DNA from: Aphodoplasma sp045541115
Lineage (GTDB): Bacteria > Bacillota > Clostridia > UBA1381 > UMGS1253
Direction of reading: 5' to 3'
Length of the DNA: 64,000 nt
Assembly: GCA_045541115.1 (NCBI GenBank)
Contig: JAZQIM010000014.1
Location: 62,001 to 126,000, forward strand
Part shown: piece by piece, positions 18,328 to 27,877 of the stretch
Numbering within the stretch: the stretch's first letter is position 1
Layout: each line of letters opens with the position of its first letter
Made by a program: the position numbers and the translations under genes
The notes under the pieces: model-generated
Databases searched by the model: none
What the model saw: only the letters and a program-made list of their open reading frames with translations
Told to the model about the DNA's origin: nothing

Positions 18328-19776
18328 TTATTGATCAGAACCAAATTCTTTTATGTATGCATCCAAGAGTTTGCGCGGCCAGTCTGATACAGGCTCAAGT
18401 CTACCTGTAAAGAAACGAAGTGTCTTCGGCTCATGCACAAATCTTAAGCCGCCAATTAAATCTCTGTGATCATATAACCATTTTACTCTATCAATTACAT
18501 ACTCTGTTTGCGAAAGTGTAAACACACGACGAGGAAATGCAAGACGTACCATCTCAACAGATGCAATATGTTCGCTACCATCTGGATTTCTTTCTTCCGA
18601 CAATGTACCTCTTTCCATACCACGTATTCCGCCACAAAGATAGAGTGCTGCTACTAATGCGCCTGCAGGATACTGCTCTGACGGAATATGACTTACAACG
18701 CTTCTCGCATCAATATGTGCGCCAAGTCCGCCTCCCGGTGTAATCATCGGCACACCGTATTTGTCAAGCTCATCTACACAATGTTTTATAAACTGCGGCC
18801 CCTGAGAAATAACGTCTATATCCATCGTCTCATCAAAGCCGATGATGAGCGCTTCCATTTCTTTAACCGACATACCACCATATGTCAAAAAGCCTTCAAA
18901 CATTGTAATATAGTCTTCCATCTCGTGGAAAAGCTTTTCATCACGAATCAAAATTCCGCCGCCACGACCAAAACCGAATTTTCTTGCAGAGAAGTATATA
19001 ACGTCAAATAAATCAGCAATCATTTTTGTGATTTCACGCACAGACTTGTCCTTCATTGACTCCTCGCGTGTCTTTATAAAATACAGGTTATCCTGCAATA
19101 ACGATGCGTCTAAAACGGTTAAGATGCCATTTTCTTTTGCTATATCAGTTGCCTGCTTCATATTTTCATATGAAATCGGCTGACCGCCAATAAGGTTTGT
19201 TCCGGCTTCAAGACGCATATAAGCTATATTTTGTGCACCTTCTTTTTTGATGCACTCTCTTACTTTATCAAGGTCGATATTTCCCTTAAACGGCAAATTA
19301 CTTTTTGCAACGAGTCCTTCGTCCTTAACAAGCTCTTCTACACGGCCACCAAGTCGTGTAACGTGTGCTTTTGATGTCGTAAAGTGATAATTCATTATTA
19401 CAACATTTCCCGGCTTTACAAAATGCTGCGCAATGATATGCTCGCACGCACGGCCTTGATGTGTAGGAAGTAGATATTTTATGTCAAAAATTTCTTCAAG
19501 CTTGTCTCTCATGCGATAAAATGTTTCGCTACCTGCATATGCATCGTCTGCACGAAGCATTGCCGACTGCATGTTATCGCTCATGGCATTTACGCCCGAA
19601 TCTGTAAGCATATCCATAAAGATGTCGCCGTTGTGAAGCATAAATGTATTATATCCCGCTTCCTGCATCTTCTGAAGTCTTTCTTCCGCACCAAGAAGAT
19701 TAAGCTTTTGCACAACTTTTACTTTGTGCATCTCCATCGGTATTGGTTCTCTATTATAAAATTTTATTTCCGGCAT
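18328..19776 (-). CDS. Tryptophanase/tyrosine phenol-lyase family beta-eliminating lyase
   Basis: This 482-residue PLP enzyme is of the TnaA/Tpl family. It has the family N-terminus (ERLQKMQEAGYNTFMLHNGD, LTDSGVNAMSD, DDAYAGSETF), PTHQGRACEHI, the Asp that pairs with the PLP nitrogen (VLDAS) and the Schiff-base Lys in FSARKFG. Two positions differ from the E. coli and Citrobacter enzymes: the Arg three residues after that Asp is Leu (DASLLQ), and the Lys before the Schiff-base Lys is Arg. MERG in the C-terminal part keeps the Arg that in tyrosine phenol-lyase binds substrate. Substrate is therefore uncertain. AGGAGG precedes the ATG at 19776, and a LysR gene is divergent. Confidence 0.88.
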   Translation of the reverse strand: MPEIKFYNREPIPMEMHKVKVVQKLNLLGAEERLQKMQEAGYNTFMLHNGDIFMDMLTDSGVNAMSDNMQSAMLRADDAYAGSETFYRMRDKLEEIFDIKYLLPTHQGRACEHIIAQHFVKPGNVVIMNYHFTTSKAHVTRLGGRVEELVKDEGLVAKSNLPFKGNIDLDKVRECIKKEGAQNIAYMRLEAGTNLIGGQPISYENMKQATDIAKENGILTVLDASLLQDNLYFIKTREESMKDKSVREITKMIADLFDVIYFSARKFGFGRGGGILIRDEKLFHEMEDYITMFEGFLTYGGMSVKEMEALIIGFDETMDIDVISQGPQFIKHCVDELDKYGVPMITPGGGLGAHIDARSVVSHIPSEQYPAGALVAALYLCGGIRGMERGTLSEERNPDGSEHIASVEMVRLAFPRRVFTLSQTEYVIDRVKWLYDHRDLIGGLRFVHEPKTLRFFTGRLEPVSDWPRKLLDAYIKEFGSDQ

Positions 19777-19850
19777 TTTTTGTCCTCCTAAAAAATCGTT
19801 TGACTTTTGACTTTTTTTATTATACAATAAAACTCGCAATTAGTAAAATT

Positions 19851-19872
19851 GATAGTTTCGATATATTCTATC
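19851..19872. promoter_or_regulatory. Candidate LysR operator between lyase and regulator
   Basis: The dyad GATAG-N12-CTATC, extendable to ATTGATAG/CTATCGAT with one mismatch, lies in the divergent intergenic region. A minus-strand TATAAT (about 19820-19825) for the lyase gene is about 30 bases away, so the dyad is placed where LysR proteins usually bind to activate the divergent gene. Confidence 0.5.
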
Positions 19873-19937
19873 GATTTTATTGATGGGTTTATTCTTGTAT
19901 AAAGGAGGTATGGCATTAACCCTGCCATAAATAAATT

Positions 19938-20828
19938 ATGGAAATAAGAAATCTTACAACATTTATACACGTTGCTCAATTACGCAGCTTTACAAAGGCA
20001 GCGCAGCTTCTCGGCTATACACAATCGACAATATCTTTTCAGATAAAGCAGCTTGAAACAGAGCTTGACTGTCTATTGTTTGAAAGAATAAACAACACCA
20101 TATCCCTCACAAAAAAAGGCGATGAGCTTCTTTTGTATGCGCAAAAAATTGTACAAATGAACGAAGAACTTAAGAAGGATATGATGGGCGATGATGCTTT
20201 GTCCGGAACAATTCACGTCGTTGCACCTGACTCTGTGTGCGAAGATATGATTCTAGCTAATTTTGCGGACTTTCACAAAGCATATCCGGATATATCTTTA
20301 AAATTTTCAACTGCTGATACAGATGATATGTTTCGTATTTTAGACCATAACGAAGCAGATGTTATTTTTACCTTAGACACACATATATATCAGCAGGATT
20401 ACATAATCGCAAAGGAAGAAAAAATAACATCGCATTTTGTGACAGGCGCAAACTCTCCTCTTGCAAAAAAGAAAAATTTGTCTGTTACACAAATTATTGA
20501 TATGCCCTTTATTTTGACAGAAAAAAATATCGGATACCGCAGAGGTTTCGACGCAGAGATGGCAAAGCGTTCCCTTGAGATTCTCCCAATTATGGAAATC
20601 GGCAGAACAGATATTATTACAAACGTTTTGGAAAAAGGCATCGGTATATCATTTCTTCCCGATTTTGTTACACAAAAAAAAGTAGACGAAGGCTCTCTTG
20701 TATATCTTGATATTGTCGATTTTGAAGTAGATATATGGAAGCAGCTTATATATCACAAGAAAAAATGGATTAGCGCTCATCTCGATGCATTCTTAAATTT
20801 TGTAATGCAAAACGAATTCAGCGTATAA
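19938..20828 (+). CDS. LysR family transcriptional regulator
   Basis: This 296-residue protein has an N-terminal winged helix-turn-helix (NLTTFIHVAQLRSFTKAAQLL, TQSTISFQIKQLETELDCLLFER) and a C-terminal periplasmic-binding-like effector domain starting near residue 90. It is divergently transcribed from the tryptophanase-family gene, the classical arrangement for a LysR regulator and its target. AAGGAGG lies about 30 bases upstream of the ATG at 19938, too far to be its ribosome binding site, so start strength is unclear. Confidence 0.93.
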   Translation: MEIRNLTTFIHVAQLRSFTKAAQLLGYTQSTISFQIKQLETELDCLLFERINNTISLTKKGDELLLYAQKIVQMNEELKKDMMGDDALSGTIHVVAPDSVCEDMILANFADFHKAYPDISLKFSTADTDDMFRILDHNEADVIFTLDTHIYQQDYIIAKEEKITSHFVTGANSPLAKKKNLSVTQIIDMPFILTEKNIGYRRGFDAEMAKRSLEILPIMEIGRTDIITNVLEKGIGISFLPDFVTQKKVDEGSLVYLDIVDFEVDIWKQLIYHKKKWISAHLDAFLNFVMQNEFSV

Positions 20829-20842
20829 AAACATGCAACAAA

Positions 20843-20873
20843 AAGAGTGCAAAGCATAACCGCTTTGCACTCT
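20843..20873. terminator. Bidirectional terminator between lysR and ctp
   Basis: AAGAGTGCAAAG pairs perfectly with CTTTGCACTCTT across a 7-base loop, with A-rich and T-rich flanks. It ends two convergent genes. Confidence 0.9.
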
Positions 20874-20876
20874 TCT

Positions 20877-22331
20877 TTATTTATTTGCAGCCAGATATCC
20901 TGTATACTCAATTCCCATAAGCTCAAATGCTTTTGAAAGTTGCATATCAATTAACATTTCTACCTTATCCGCCTTATCAGACAGGCGCATCTGTGTATAT
21001 ATATCCATTATGCCCGTAGCTTCAAGTCCGTTATCTGACTGAAACGCCATAACTGCATTTGCCATCGTTTCATCATACGAAGTGTCTGTGGCACCGGCAT
21101 TGTAACCAAGCACCGTCAGCCTTTGTTTTATCGCAGATAATCCTTCTCCCTCATACCCCAAAGCATATTCGGGCAAAAACTTCATCTTGTCAGCATCTGT
21201 ATATTCAAACAACAGCGTCTTATTTGAGATAGTATAATCAGGTTTGATCCCTACTTTGTTTATACTTTTTCCTTTTCTCGTAAGGTACTCACCCGTTGTA
21301 ACCTTACACATTCTTCCCCCATATACGCCAAGTATATTTTGTGTAACAGCTTTTCCGTATGTCTGTTTTCCAATAAGTTTCGATGCTCCGGATTCCTGTA
21401 GTGCGCTTGCTAAAAGTTCTGCCGCACTCGCAGTATATTCATTTACTAATGTAACAAGCTGATATGGCTTATTTTTTAATGTGGAGCGATATTGTGTCGA
21501 CTGGCCTGTTGCTTTCACTTTATGTGTAGCGATAATGCCCGCTGGAACAAAACGCTTCGCAACATCAACTGCAACTTCTACATATCCACCTGTATTATAT
21601 CGCAAATCGAGTATGATTTTCTTTATTCCATACTTATTAAATTCCGCAAGCGCCGATGCAACCTCTTTATCGGTCTCACTTGAAAATGATATTATTTGAA
21701 GATAACCTACATTTTCACCAACAATCGCATAGCTTACAGTGCTTTGTTTTAATTCAGCGCGAACTAATACAAAATCAATTTCATTTCCGTCACGAAGAAC
21801 TTTTAGCGAAACCTCGCTACCGATTTCACCGCGCATCTTTGCACTTACATAATCGTAATTTTTTGCAAGCATATTTTCTCCGTCTACGGCAACAATCAAA
21901 TCACCAGCGCAAAGTCCTGCTTTTTGTGCCGGCGAGCCATCTATAACAGATACAATCTCTGCATATCGCGAGCCTTTTGTAATATAAACACCAACACCGC
22001 CACCAACATTTTCTAACTGACGTGTGAGCTGCGCATACTCTTCTGCACTGTAAAATTCGCTGTACTCATCAAGACTTGAGAAAAGTGCGCGCAAAAATGT
22101 ATCAAGTGCCTGCGGATCTTCGTTTAATAGATTTGTAAACGTTCTCTCAAGCAGTTCTTGTTTCGTTATATCAAACTGATATATTTCAACTAAATCAGAG
22201 GCGACTTGAGAAAAAAACTTCGACTCATTTTTCTGCTCTATATATTTAAGATTTTCGCCGGCAAAAACCTGTGTTGAAAGCAATAACAAAAGCACTAATA
22301 CCGTTGCTGTTACCTTTCTTAAATTTCTCAT
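20877..22331 (-). CDS. C-terminal processing peptidase (S41) with PDZ and peptidoglycan-binding domains
   Basis: This 484-residue exported serine protease starts with a signal peptide of about 24 residues, KVTATVLVLLLLLSTQVFA. A PDZ domain (GGGVGVYI, GSPAQKAGLCAGDLIVAV) is followed by the S41 core with catalytic Ser in YTASAAELLASAL and Lys in GKQTYGKAVTQ. The C-terminal about 70 residues (LSAIKQRLTVLGYNAG, AVMAFQSDNGLEATGIMD) form a peptidoglycan-binding domain. It likely cleaves envelope proteins at the cell surface. GGAGG lies 8 bases before the ATG at 22331, only 25 bases past the argS stop. Confidence 0.94.
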   Translation of the reverse strand: MRNLRKVTATVLVLLLLLSTQVFAGENLKYIEQKNESKFFSQVASDLVEIYQFDITKQELLERTFTNLLNEDPQALDTFLRALFSSLDEYSEFYSAEEYAQLTRQLENVGGGVGVYITKGSRYAEIVSVIDGSPAQKAGLCAGDLIVAVDGENMLAKNYDYVSAKMRGEIGSEVSLKVLRDGNEIDFVLVRAELKQSTVSYAIVGENVGYLQIISFSSETDKEVASALAEFNKYGIKKIILDLRYNTGGYVEVAVDVAKRFVPAGIIATHKVKATGQSTQYRSTLKNKPYQLVTLVNEYTASAAELLASALQESGASKLIGKQTYGKAVTQNILGVYGGRMCKVTTGEYLTRKGKSINKVGIKPDYTISNKTLLFEYTDADKMKFLPEYALGYEGEGLSAIKQRLTVLGYNAGATDTSYDETMANAVMAFQSDNGLEATGIMDIYTQMRLSDKADKVEMLIDMQLSKAFELMGIEYTGYLAANK

Positions 22332-22356
22332 GTTTATAACCTCCGTTATATATTTA

Positions 22357-24051
22357 CTACATTCTTTCAGGCGCATCTATCGAAAGCATCGAAAGAACAT
22401 TCTTTAAAACTATTCTTACTGTATCAACAAGCTTCAATCTCGTCTCCATTAGCGCCCTGTCTTCCTGACGTACATGGCAGCTGTTATAAAATGCATGAAA
22501 CAGTGATGCGAGGTCAATACAATAGCGTGTAAGTCTGCTCGGCTCATATGCAAGTGCTGCAGATTTTATTTCTTCCGGAAGGTCGCAAAGTTTCTTTAAA
22601 AGTTCCTTTTCCTGCGGCTCTTTCAAAAGCGATAAATCAAGCTCATCTGCATTTTTAACATATACACCCTCTTCACTTAATACAGAAATGATACTGCACA
22701 TTCTTGCATGGGCATACTGAACATAATATACCGGGTTTTCACTCGTCTGCGCAACAGCTAAATCGAGGTCAAATACCATATGGCTGTCAGCCTGGCGCAT
22801 ATTAAAGAAAAATCTCGCCGCATCAACGCTCGTGTCTTCGAGTAAATCCGAAAGTGTAACAGCTTTTCCCGTACGCTTTGACATTCTTACGATTTCGCCG
22901 TCTTGCGTAAGACGTACAAGCTGCATTATTATAACATCGAGTTTGTTTGAATCGATACCAATTGCATCAAGCGCTTTTTTCATGCGCGCAACGTGGCCAT
23001 AGTGATCTGCGCCCCATATATCAATCGCCTTGTCAAAGCCGCGTGCTTCAATTTTATTTCTGTGATACGCAACGTCAGCGGCAAAATATGTCGGGATACC
23101 GTTTGCGCGCACAAGCACATCGTCTTTTTCTTCTCCAAAGTCTGTCGCTTTAAACCAAAGCGCCCCATCGGCTTCGTATGTATGTCCGCTCTTTTTAAAC
23201 ATCTCAACAACTTCAGCTACGGCATTGGAATTGTGAAGCTCGCTTTCTCTGAACCATACATCGTAATTAATTCTGTATTTTTCAAGGTCGCTCTTTAGCG
23301 CTACAATATTTTTTTCAAGCGCATAAGCTACAAGAGCATCTTTTCTTTCCTGCTCATCTGCATTAACATATTTATCGCCGTTAATTTCTGAAAATGCCTT
23401 TGCATGCTCAACAATATCAATTCCCTGATATCCGTCTTCGGGAAACTCTACCTTATCTTCTCCAAGATAAAGCTGAAGATAGCGTGCATTAAGCGATTTT
23501 GCAAACTTTTCAATCTGATTTCCTGCGTCATTTATATAAAATTCGCGCGTAACATCATAACCTGCCCATGACAAAAGCTCTGCAAGACAGTCTCCAAGCG
23601 CACCACCGCGGGCATTTCCCATATGCATAGGACCTGTCGGGTTTGCCGAAACAAACTCAACCATATACTTTTGTCCCTTACCCATATCTGATTTACCATA
23701 GTCGCCTTGCTGCGTTTCTACGGCGTTTATAACAGGATATAGCCACGAGTCATCAAGATAGAAATTTATAAATCCTGCTCCTGCAACTTCACATTTCGAT
23801 ATTTTACCGCTTACTTCTATCTTTTTAACAATAGCATCGGCGATAACTCTTGGCGGCTTGCGAAGCTGTCTTGTAAGCATCATTGCGATATTTGTAGAAT
23901 AGTCGCCGTTATTTTTGTCGCGCGGCTCTTCAAGATTTATTTCATATTCGCCTGCATCTTCAAGCTCACCATCTTTTACTGCGGCTTTAATTGCAGCGTC
24001 TATTATACCTTTAAGCTCTTCTCTTAAGCTTTCAATTATCGTCTTTTTCAT
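22357..24051 (-). CDS. argS: Arginyl-tRNA synthetase
   Basis: This 564-residue class I synthetase has an N-terminal tRNA D-loop domain, the HIGH-type signature ANPTGPMHMGNARGGALGD, the KMSKS-region variant VRMSKRTGKAVTL, and a C-terminal DALR anticodon-binding domain ending LSMLSIDAPERM. It overlaps the upstream DUF1934 gene by about 20 bases. Confidence 0.97.
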   Translation of the reverse strand: MKKTIIESLREELKGIIDAAIKAAVKDGELEDAGEYEINLEEPRDKNNGDYSTNIAMMLTRQLRKPPRVIADAIVKKIEVSGKISKCEVAGAGFINFYLDDSWLYPVINAVETQQGDYGKSDMGKGQKYMVEFVSANPTGPMHMGNARGGALGDCLAELLSWAGYDVTREFYINDAGNQIEKFAKSLNARYLQLYLGEDKVEFPEDGYQGIDIVEHAKAFSEINGDKYVNADEQERKDALVAYALEKNIVALKSDLEKYRINYDVWFRESELHNSNAVAEVVEMFKKSGHTYEADGALWFKATDFGEEKDDVLVRANGIPTYFAADVAYHRNKIEARGFDKAIDIWGADHYGHVARMKKALDAIGIDSNKLDVIIMQLVRLTQDGEIVRMSKRTGKAVTLSDLLEDTSVDAARFFFNMRQADSHMVFDLDLAVAQTSENPVYYVQYAHARMCSIISVLSEEGVYVKNADELDLSLLKEPQEKELLKKLCDLPEEIKSAALAYEPSRLTRYCIDLASLFHAFYNSCHVRQEDRALMETRLKLVDTVRIVLKNVLSMLSIDAPERM

Positions 24052-24481
24052 TGGTTTTCTCCTTTATCGTTATGTTTAAGTGATTTTCAGATTTTGCCGC
24101 GCCCATGTCAAGCTTGTACACCATGTCAAGCTCGCCTCCTTGTGGCGTAAGTGATGCATCAATCTTGCTCGCAAGCGTTTCCATTGTAATGCTTCCAAAC
24201 GGTAAATCATATACGCACGAGTGTCTTTTTCCCACCTCATAGCACATCTTCGAGTTTATTTCTCCGCTTCGCTTTACCCACACTTTCCCGTCCGGCTCAA
24301 CCTTAAGCGTAGTAGTCGCTCCGCTCATCTCGCTAAAGCCGGATTCTTCATAAATTATATAATATTTGCCATTTTTATACTCATAACGCGCATCTTCAAT
24401 TACATCCATCTGTGTGACTTCGCCTTCATTATCAACAGTAGAGCGAATTCTGATGCTTGCATTAGTATTTTTCAATGTCAA
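24032..24481 (-). CDS. DUF1934 (YwiB-like) beta-barrel protein
   Basis: This 149-residue protein is of the DUF1934/YwiB family, a small calycin-like beta barrel of unknown ligand. The family signature FSEMSGATTTLKV and LPFGSITMETLASKI is clear. In Bacillus the homologue ywiB also precedes argS, so the neighbourhood supports the call. The frame seems to start with TTG at 24481, overlapping the murI stop. Confidence 0.88.
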   Translation of the reverse strand: MTLKNTNASIRIRSTVDNEGEVTQMDVIEDARYEYKNGKYYIIYEESGFSEMSGATTTLKVEPDGKVWVKRSGEINSKMCYEVGKRHSCVYDLPFGSITMETLASKIDASLTPQGGELDMVYKLDMGAAKSENHLNITIKEKTNEKDDN

Positions 24482-25271
24482 TCTTATTCACCATCTCTCC
24501 TATTTCACGCTCCAGAAACATACTTCCCAGATTCGCAAAATTATCAACGCTATCACTTACAAAGTAGCTATAGTTGCCAATTTCTTTTTTTGATGAACAC
24601 ATATCATTTTCTTCAAGATGCCTTTTTACGTGTTTTGCCACCGCCTCGCCAACATCTATAAGCGTTACGCTTTCTCCCATTATATCCTTTATTACACCGA
24701 GCAAAAGAGGATAATGTGTACAACCAAGTATTAACGTATCAATTCCACTCTCTTTTAGCGGCTCAAGGTATTCTTTTCCAATAAGACGAGCAACATCTGT
24801 GTCGAAATGTCCATTTTCTACAAGCGGAACAAATAGCGGGCACGGCCTTGAATACACGTTTGCACCAGGCAATACCATTTTGATTTTGCTCTCAAATGCG
24901 CCGCTTTTTACCGTAGCAGGAGTTGCTATTACGCCAATTTTATTATTCCTTGTAGCATTTGCAGCACATACCGATGCTTCATCTACGACTCCAGTCATAT
25001 ATATATCCGATTTGTCGCGAAGTAGCGGAAGCGCAACTGTGCTTGCCGTACCGCACGCTACAACAATCATTTTAATATTAAACGTCTTTAAAAAGTTAAT
25101 ATCCTGCATGACGTATTTTGTAATTGTCTGAGGAGAACGAGTGCCGTATGGCACACGTCCCGTATCTCCAAAATACACGATATCTTCATTTGGCAGCATT
25201 TTCATAAGCTGCTTTACTGCAGTAAGTCCGCCGAGACCTGAGTCAAAAACACCTATCGCTCTATCGTCCAT
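24462..25271 (-). CDS. murI: Glutamate racemase
   Basis: This 269-residue enzyme makes D-glutamate for peptidoglycan. The two catalytic cysteines lie in VVACGTASTVALP and LGCTHYPLL, with the N-terminal IGVFDSGLGGLTAV and FGDTGRVPYGTRS substrate loops. GGAGGAAAG precedes the ATG at 25271. It overlaps DUF1934 downstream and follows ddl, grouping two cell-wall precursor genes. Confidence 0.97.
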   Translation of the reverse strand: MDDRAIGVFDSGLGGLTAVKQLMKMLPNEDIVYFGDTGRVPYGTRSPQTITKYVMQDINFLKTFNIKMIVVACGTASTVALPLLRDKSDIYMTGVVDEASVCAANATRNNKIGVIATPATVKSGAFESKIKMVLPGANVYSRPCPLFVPLVENGHFDTDVARLIGKEYLEPLKESGIDTLILGCTHYPLLLGVIKDIMGESVTLIDVGEAVAKHVKRHLEENDMCSSKKEIGNYSYFVSDSVDNFANLGSMFLEREIGEMVNKIDIEKY

Positions 25272-25286
25272 ACTTTCCTCCAAAAG

Positions 25287-26369
25287 TTATTTTTCTCTAA
25301 CCTTGCCAAGCTCTATCAATTCATCAAGAAGTTCACTGTACGAAAGTCCTGCCTTTTCCCAAAGCTTTGGATACATACTAATTGATGTAAAGCCCGGAAG
25401 TGTGTTAATCTCATTTATAATCACTTCTTTATTCTCTGTCACAAAGAAATCAACTCTTGATAATCCTGCGCCGTCGAGCGCCGAAAATGCCTTTATAGCA
25501 CTTTCTCTTACTTTTTGTGTGGTTTCTTCATCTATATTTGCAGGAATAAGTAATTTTGCTGTATCTGTTTTATATTTTTCATCGTAGTCGTAAAACCCTA
25601 TGCCTGAAACAACTTCTCCGACACCTGAAGCACGAACCAAAGAAAAACTGTTGCCGAGAACAGCGCATTCTACTTCATGACCTACAATCGCTTCTTCTAC
25701 GACAATTTGTCTGTCATGCTTTGCTGCCAAGCAAAGTGCATCTTCAAGCTCTGATTTATCGTTTACCTTTGAAATTCCTACAGAACTTCCTGCATTTGCA
25801 GGCTTTACAAAGCACGGATATCCAAGCTCTTTCGATACCTTATCGACAATCTTATTCATATCGGCAAAATCCTTTGTGTAAACCGCAAGCCATTTTGCCT
25901 GTTTTAATCCGGCTTTTTCAAACACATGCTTTGAATATATTTTATTCATACCAACGCTCGATGCGAGAACGCCGCATCCAACATATGGTATCGAACTTAA
26001 TTCCAAAAGTCCCTGAAGTGTACCGTCTTCGCCATACACACCATGAAGCACAGGAAAAATCACATCAAGCTTAATCTTTTTTGTCTTTCCGTCATCTTGC
26101 ATCACTAAAATACCTTTGTCGCTTACACAAGGTGATATTATAGCACTTGCAAGGTGCTTTTTGTCCTTTTCCCAGCTTCCATCAGCGAGATTTTCAACCT
26201 TGCCGCTATAAAGGTACCATTTCCCCTTTTTTGTGATGCCGAGCATTATTATTTTGTACTTATCTTTATCGAGATTATTTATTACGTATGATGCAGACAC
26301 TCTCGATACTTCGTGTTCCGATGAGCGTCCACCGAAAATAACACATACCTTTTGCTTTTTTACAGCCAT
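25287..26369 (-). CDS. ddl: D-alanine-D-alanine ligase
   Basis: This 360-residue ATP-grasp ligase has FGGRSSEHEVS, LHGVYGEDGTLQGLLEL, CFVKPANAGSSVGISKV and the C-terminal metal-binding INEINTLPGFTSISMYPKL. The KYKTDTA segment has Lys at the omega-loop Tyr/Phe-determining area and an overall D-Ala-D-Ala type layout, so resistance-type D-Ala-D-Lac activity is not suggested. GGGAGG precedes the ATG at 26369. Confidence 0.95.
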   Translation of the reverse strand: MAVKKQKVCVIFGGRSSEHEVSRVSASYVINNLDKDKYKIIMLGITKKGKWYLYSGKVENLADGSWEKDKKHLASAIISPCVSDKGILVMQDDGKTKKIKLDVIFPVLHGVYGEDGTLQGLLELSSIPYVGCGVLASSVGMNKIYSKHVFEKAGLKQAKWLAVYTKDFADMNKIVDKVSKELGYPCFVKPANAGSSVGISKVNDKSELEDALCLAAKHDRQIVVEEAIVGHEVECAVLGNSFSLVRASGVGEVVSGIGFYDYDEKYKTDTAKLLIPANIDEETTQKVRESAIKAFSALDGAGLSRVDFFVTENKEVIINEINTLPGFTSISMYPKLWEKAGLSYSELLDELIELGKVREK

Positions 26370-26538
26370 TATGTATTTTCCTCCCAAAAAAGCGTCTCTG
26401 CTTTAATCTTTACATATAGTTATACTCTTATATTGTACTCCTTATGACACAATTTTGCAAGTCAAATAAACATTTTTTATAAATTAGTAATAATTAAATT
26501 TATATTCCTGCCGTTTTTAAATAAAATAAGAAGCTCAC

Positions 26539-26570
26539 GAAATTCTAAAAGTCAGAAGCTTAAGAATTTC
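26539..26570. other. Inverted repeat upstream of ddl
   Basis: GAAATTCT (26539-26546) and AGAATTTC (26563-26570) are perfect complements around a 16-base loop, in the region between ddl and the ackA terminator. No T run follows. It could be an operator or a leader structure of the ddl transcript. Confidence 0.3.
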
Positions 26571-26596
26571 AGAGAACCTTGTTGTGTTCAAAATAA

Positions 26597-26632
26597 AAAA
26601 GACGCCTCTTATCTCGTAAGCAGACGTCTTTT
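26597..26632 (-). terminator. Terminator of the pta-ackA transcript
   Basis: AAAAGACG and CGTCTTTT enclose an inner CTTA/TAAG pairing. The hairpin lies just past the ackA stop, with a T run on the minus strand. Confidence 0.8.
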
Positions 26633-26642
26633 ATAAATAATC

Positions 26643-27842
26643 TTATTTGCCTTCAACAAGCGCCTTTGTATCAAGTGCTATCATAAGCTCTTCGTTTGTT
26701 GGAATAACAAGTGTTTTTACAGTTGCGTCGGGTGCTGAAATATCCATTTCCTCGCCGCGAAGCTTATTTTTCTCACTATCAATCTTTATTCCCATAAACT
26801 CTGCGCCTTCAAGCATTGCTTCACGCATAACGCCGTTATTCTCGCCTATGCCGGCTGTAAATACAACTGCATCTACACCACCCATAGCGCTTGCATAATA
26901 TCCGATATATCTCTTAACTGAATATATAAACATATCAAGTGCAAGTTTTGCACGCTCGTTGCCTTCTTTTGCCGCATTTTCAAGGTCTCTAAAATCACTG
27001 CTCAAACCGGAAACACCAAGCACACCTGACTTTTTGTTTAACATATTATCAATGTCTTTAATGCTCATGTTTTCTTTTTCCATAATAAACGCGATTATCG
27101 CCGGGTCAATATCACCCGAACGTGTTCCCATCAATACGCCTGCAAGAGGTGTAAAGCCCATTGATGTATCAACAGATTTTCCTCCATCAATAGCTGTGAT
27201 TGATGAACCGTTTCCAAGGTGGCATGTAATGATTTTAAGCTCCTCGATCGGTTTATTAAGCATCTTTGCAGCACGTTGTGAAACGTATTTATGGCTTGTA
27301 CCGTGGAAGCCGTATCTTCTGATTTTGTAATTTTCATACATTTCATACGGAATCGCATAAAGATATGACTGCGGCTTCATCGTCTGATGAAACGCTGTAT
27401 CAAACACTGCTACCTGTTTAACACCTGGCATAACTTCTTCACAAGCATTGATACCCGTGAGGTTTGCCGGATTATGAAGTGGTGCAAGATCGCTGCACTT
27501 TTCGATTGCAGCCTTAACTTCATCGTCAATGATTACTGAACCGCTGAAATACTCGCCGCCGTGCACAACTCTGTGACCTACAGCTCCGATTTCATCCATG
27601 CTCTTTATTACACCGTGCTTTTCATCTATAAGAGCCGCAATAACAAGCTTTATCGCATCAGCATGGTTTGCCATTGGCTCTATAATTTCTGCACTTTCCT
27701 TACCTGCCGGTTTATGTGTAAGCTTAGAACCATCGATACCAATTCTTTCGCAAAGACCTTTTGCGATTACATCATTATTATCAGTGTTAATAAGCTGATA
27801 TTTAAGTGATGAACTTCCGGCGTTTATTACTAATACCTTCAT
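26643..27842 (-). CDS. ackA: Acetate kinase
   Basis: This 399-residue enzyme converts acetyl phosphate and ADP to acetate and ATP. It begins with VINAGSSSLKYQLI, has HRVVHGGEYF, DTAFHQTM, RRYGFHGTSH, and HLGNGSSITAI, all family signatures. It is the second gene of the pta-ackA fermentation operon. Confidence 0.98.
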   Translation of the reverse strand: MKVLVINAGSSSLKYQLINTDNNDVIAKGLCERIGIDGSKLTHKPAGKESAEIIEPMANHADAIKLVIAALIDEKHGVIKSMDEIGAVGHRVVHGGEYFSGSVIIDDEVKAAIEKCSDLAPLHNPANLTGINACEEVMPGVKQVAVFDTAFHQTMKPQSYLYAIPYEMYENYKIRRYGFHGTSHKYVSQRAAKMLNKPIEELKIITCHLGNGSSITAIDGGKSVDTSMGFTPLAGVLMGTRSGDIDPAIIAFIMEKENMSIKDIDNMLNKKSGVLGVSGLSSDFRDLENAAKEGNERAKLALDMFIYSVKRYIGYYASAMGGVDAVVFTAGIGENNGVMREAMLEGAEFMGIKIDSEKNKLRGEEMDISAPDATVKTLVIPTNEELMIALDTKALVEGK

Positions 27843-27877
27843 TAAATCTACACTTCCTTAATATATTTTTTGTAATT

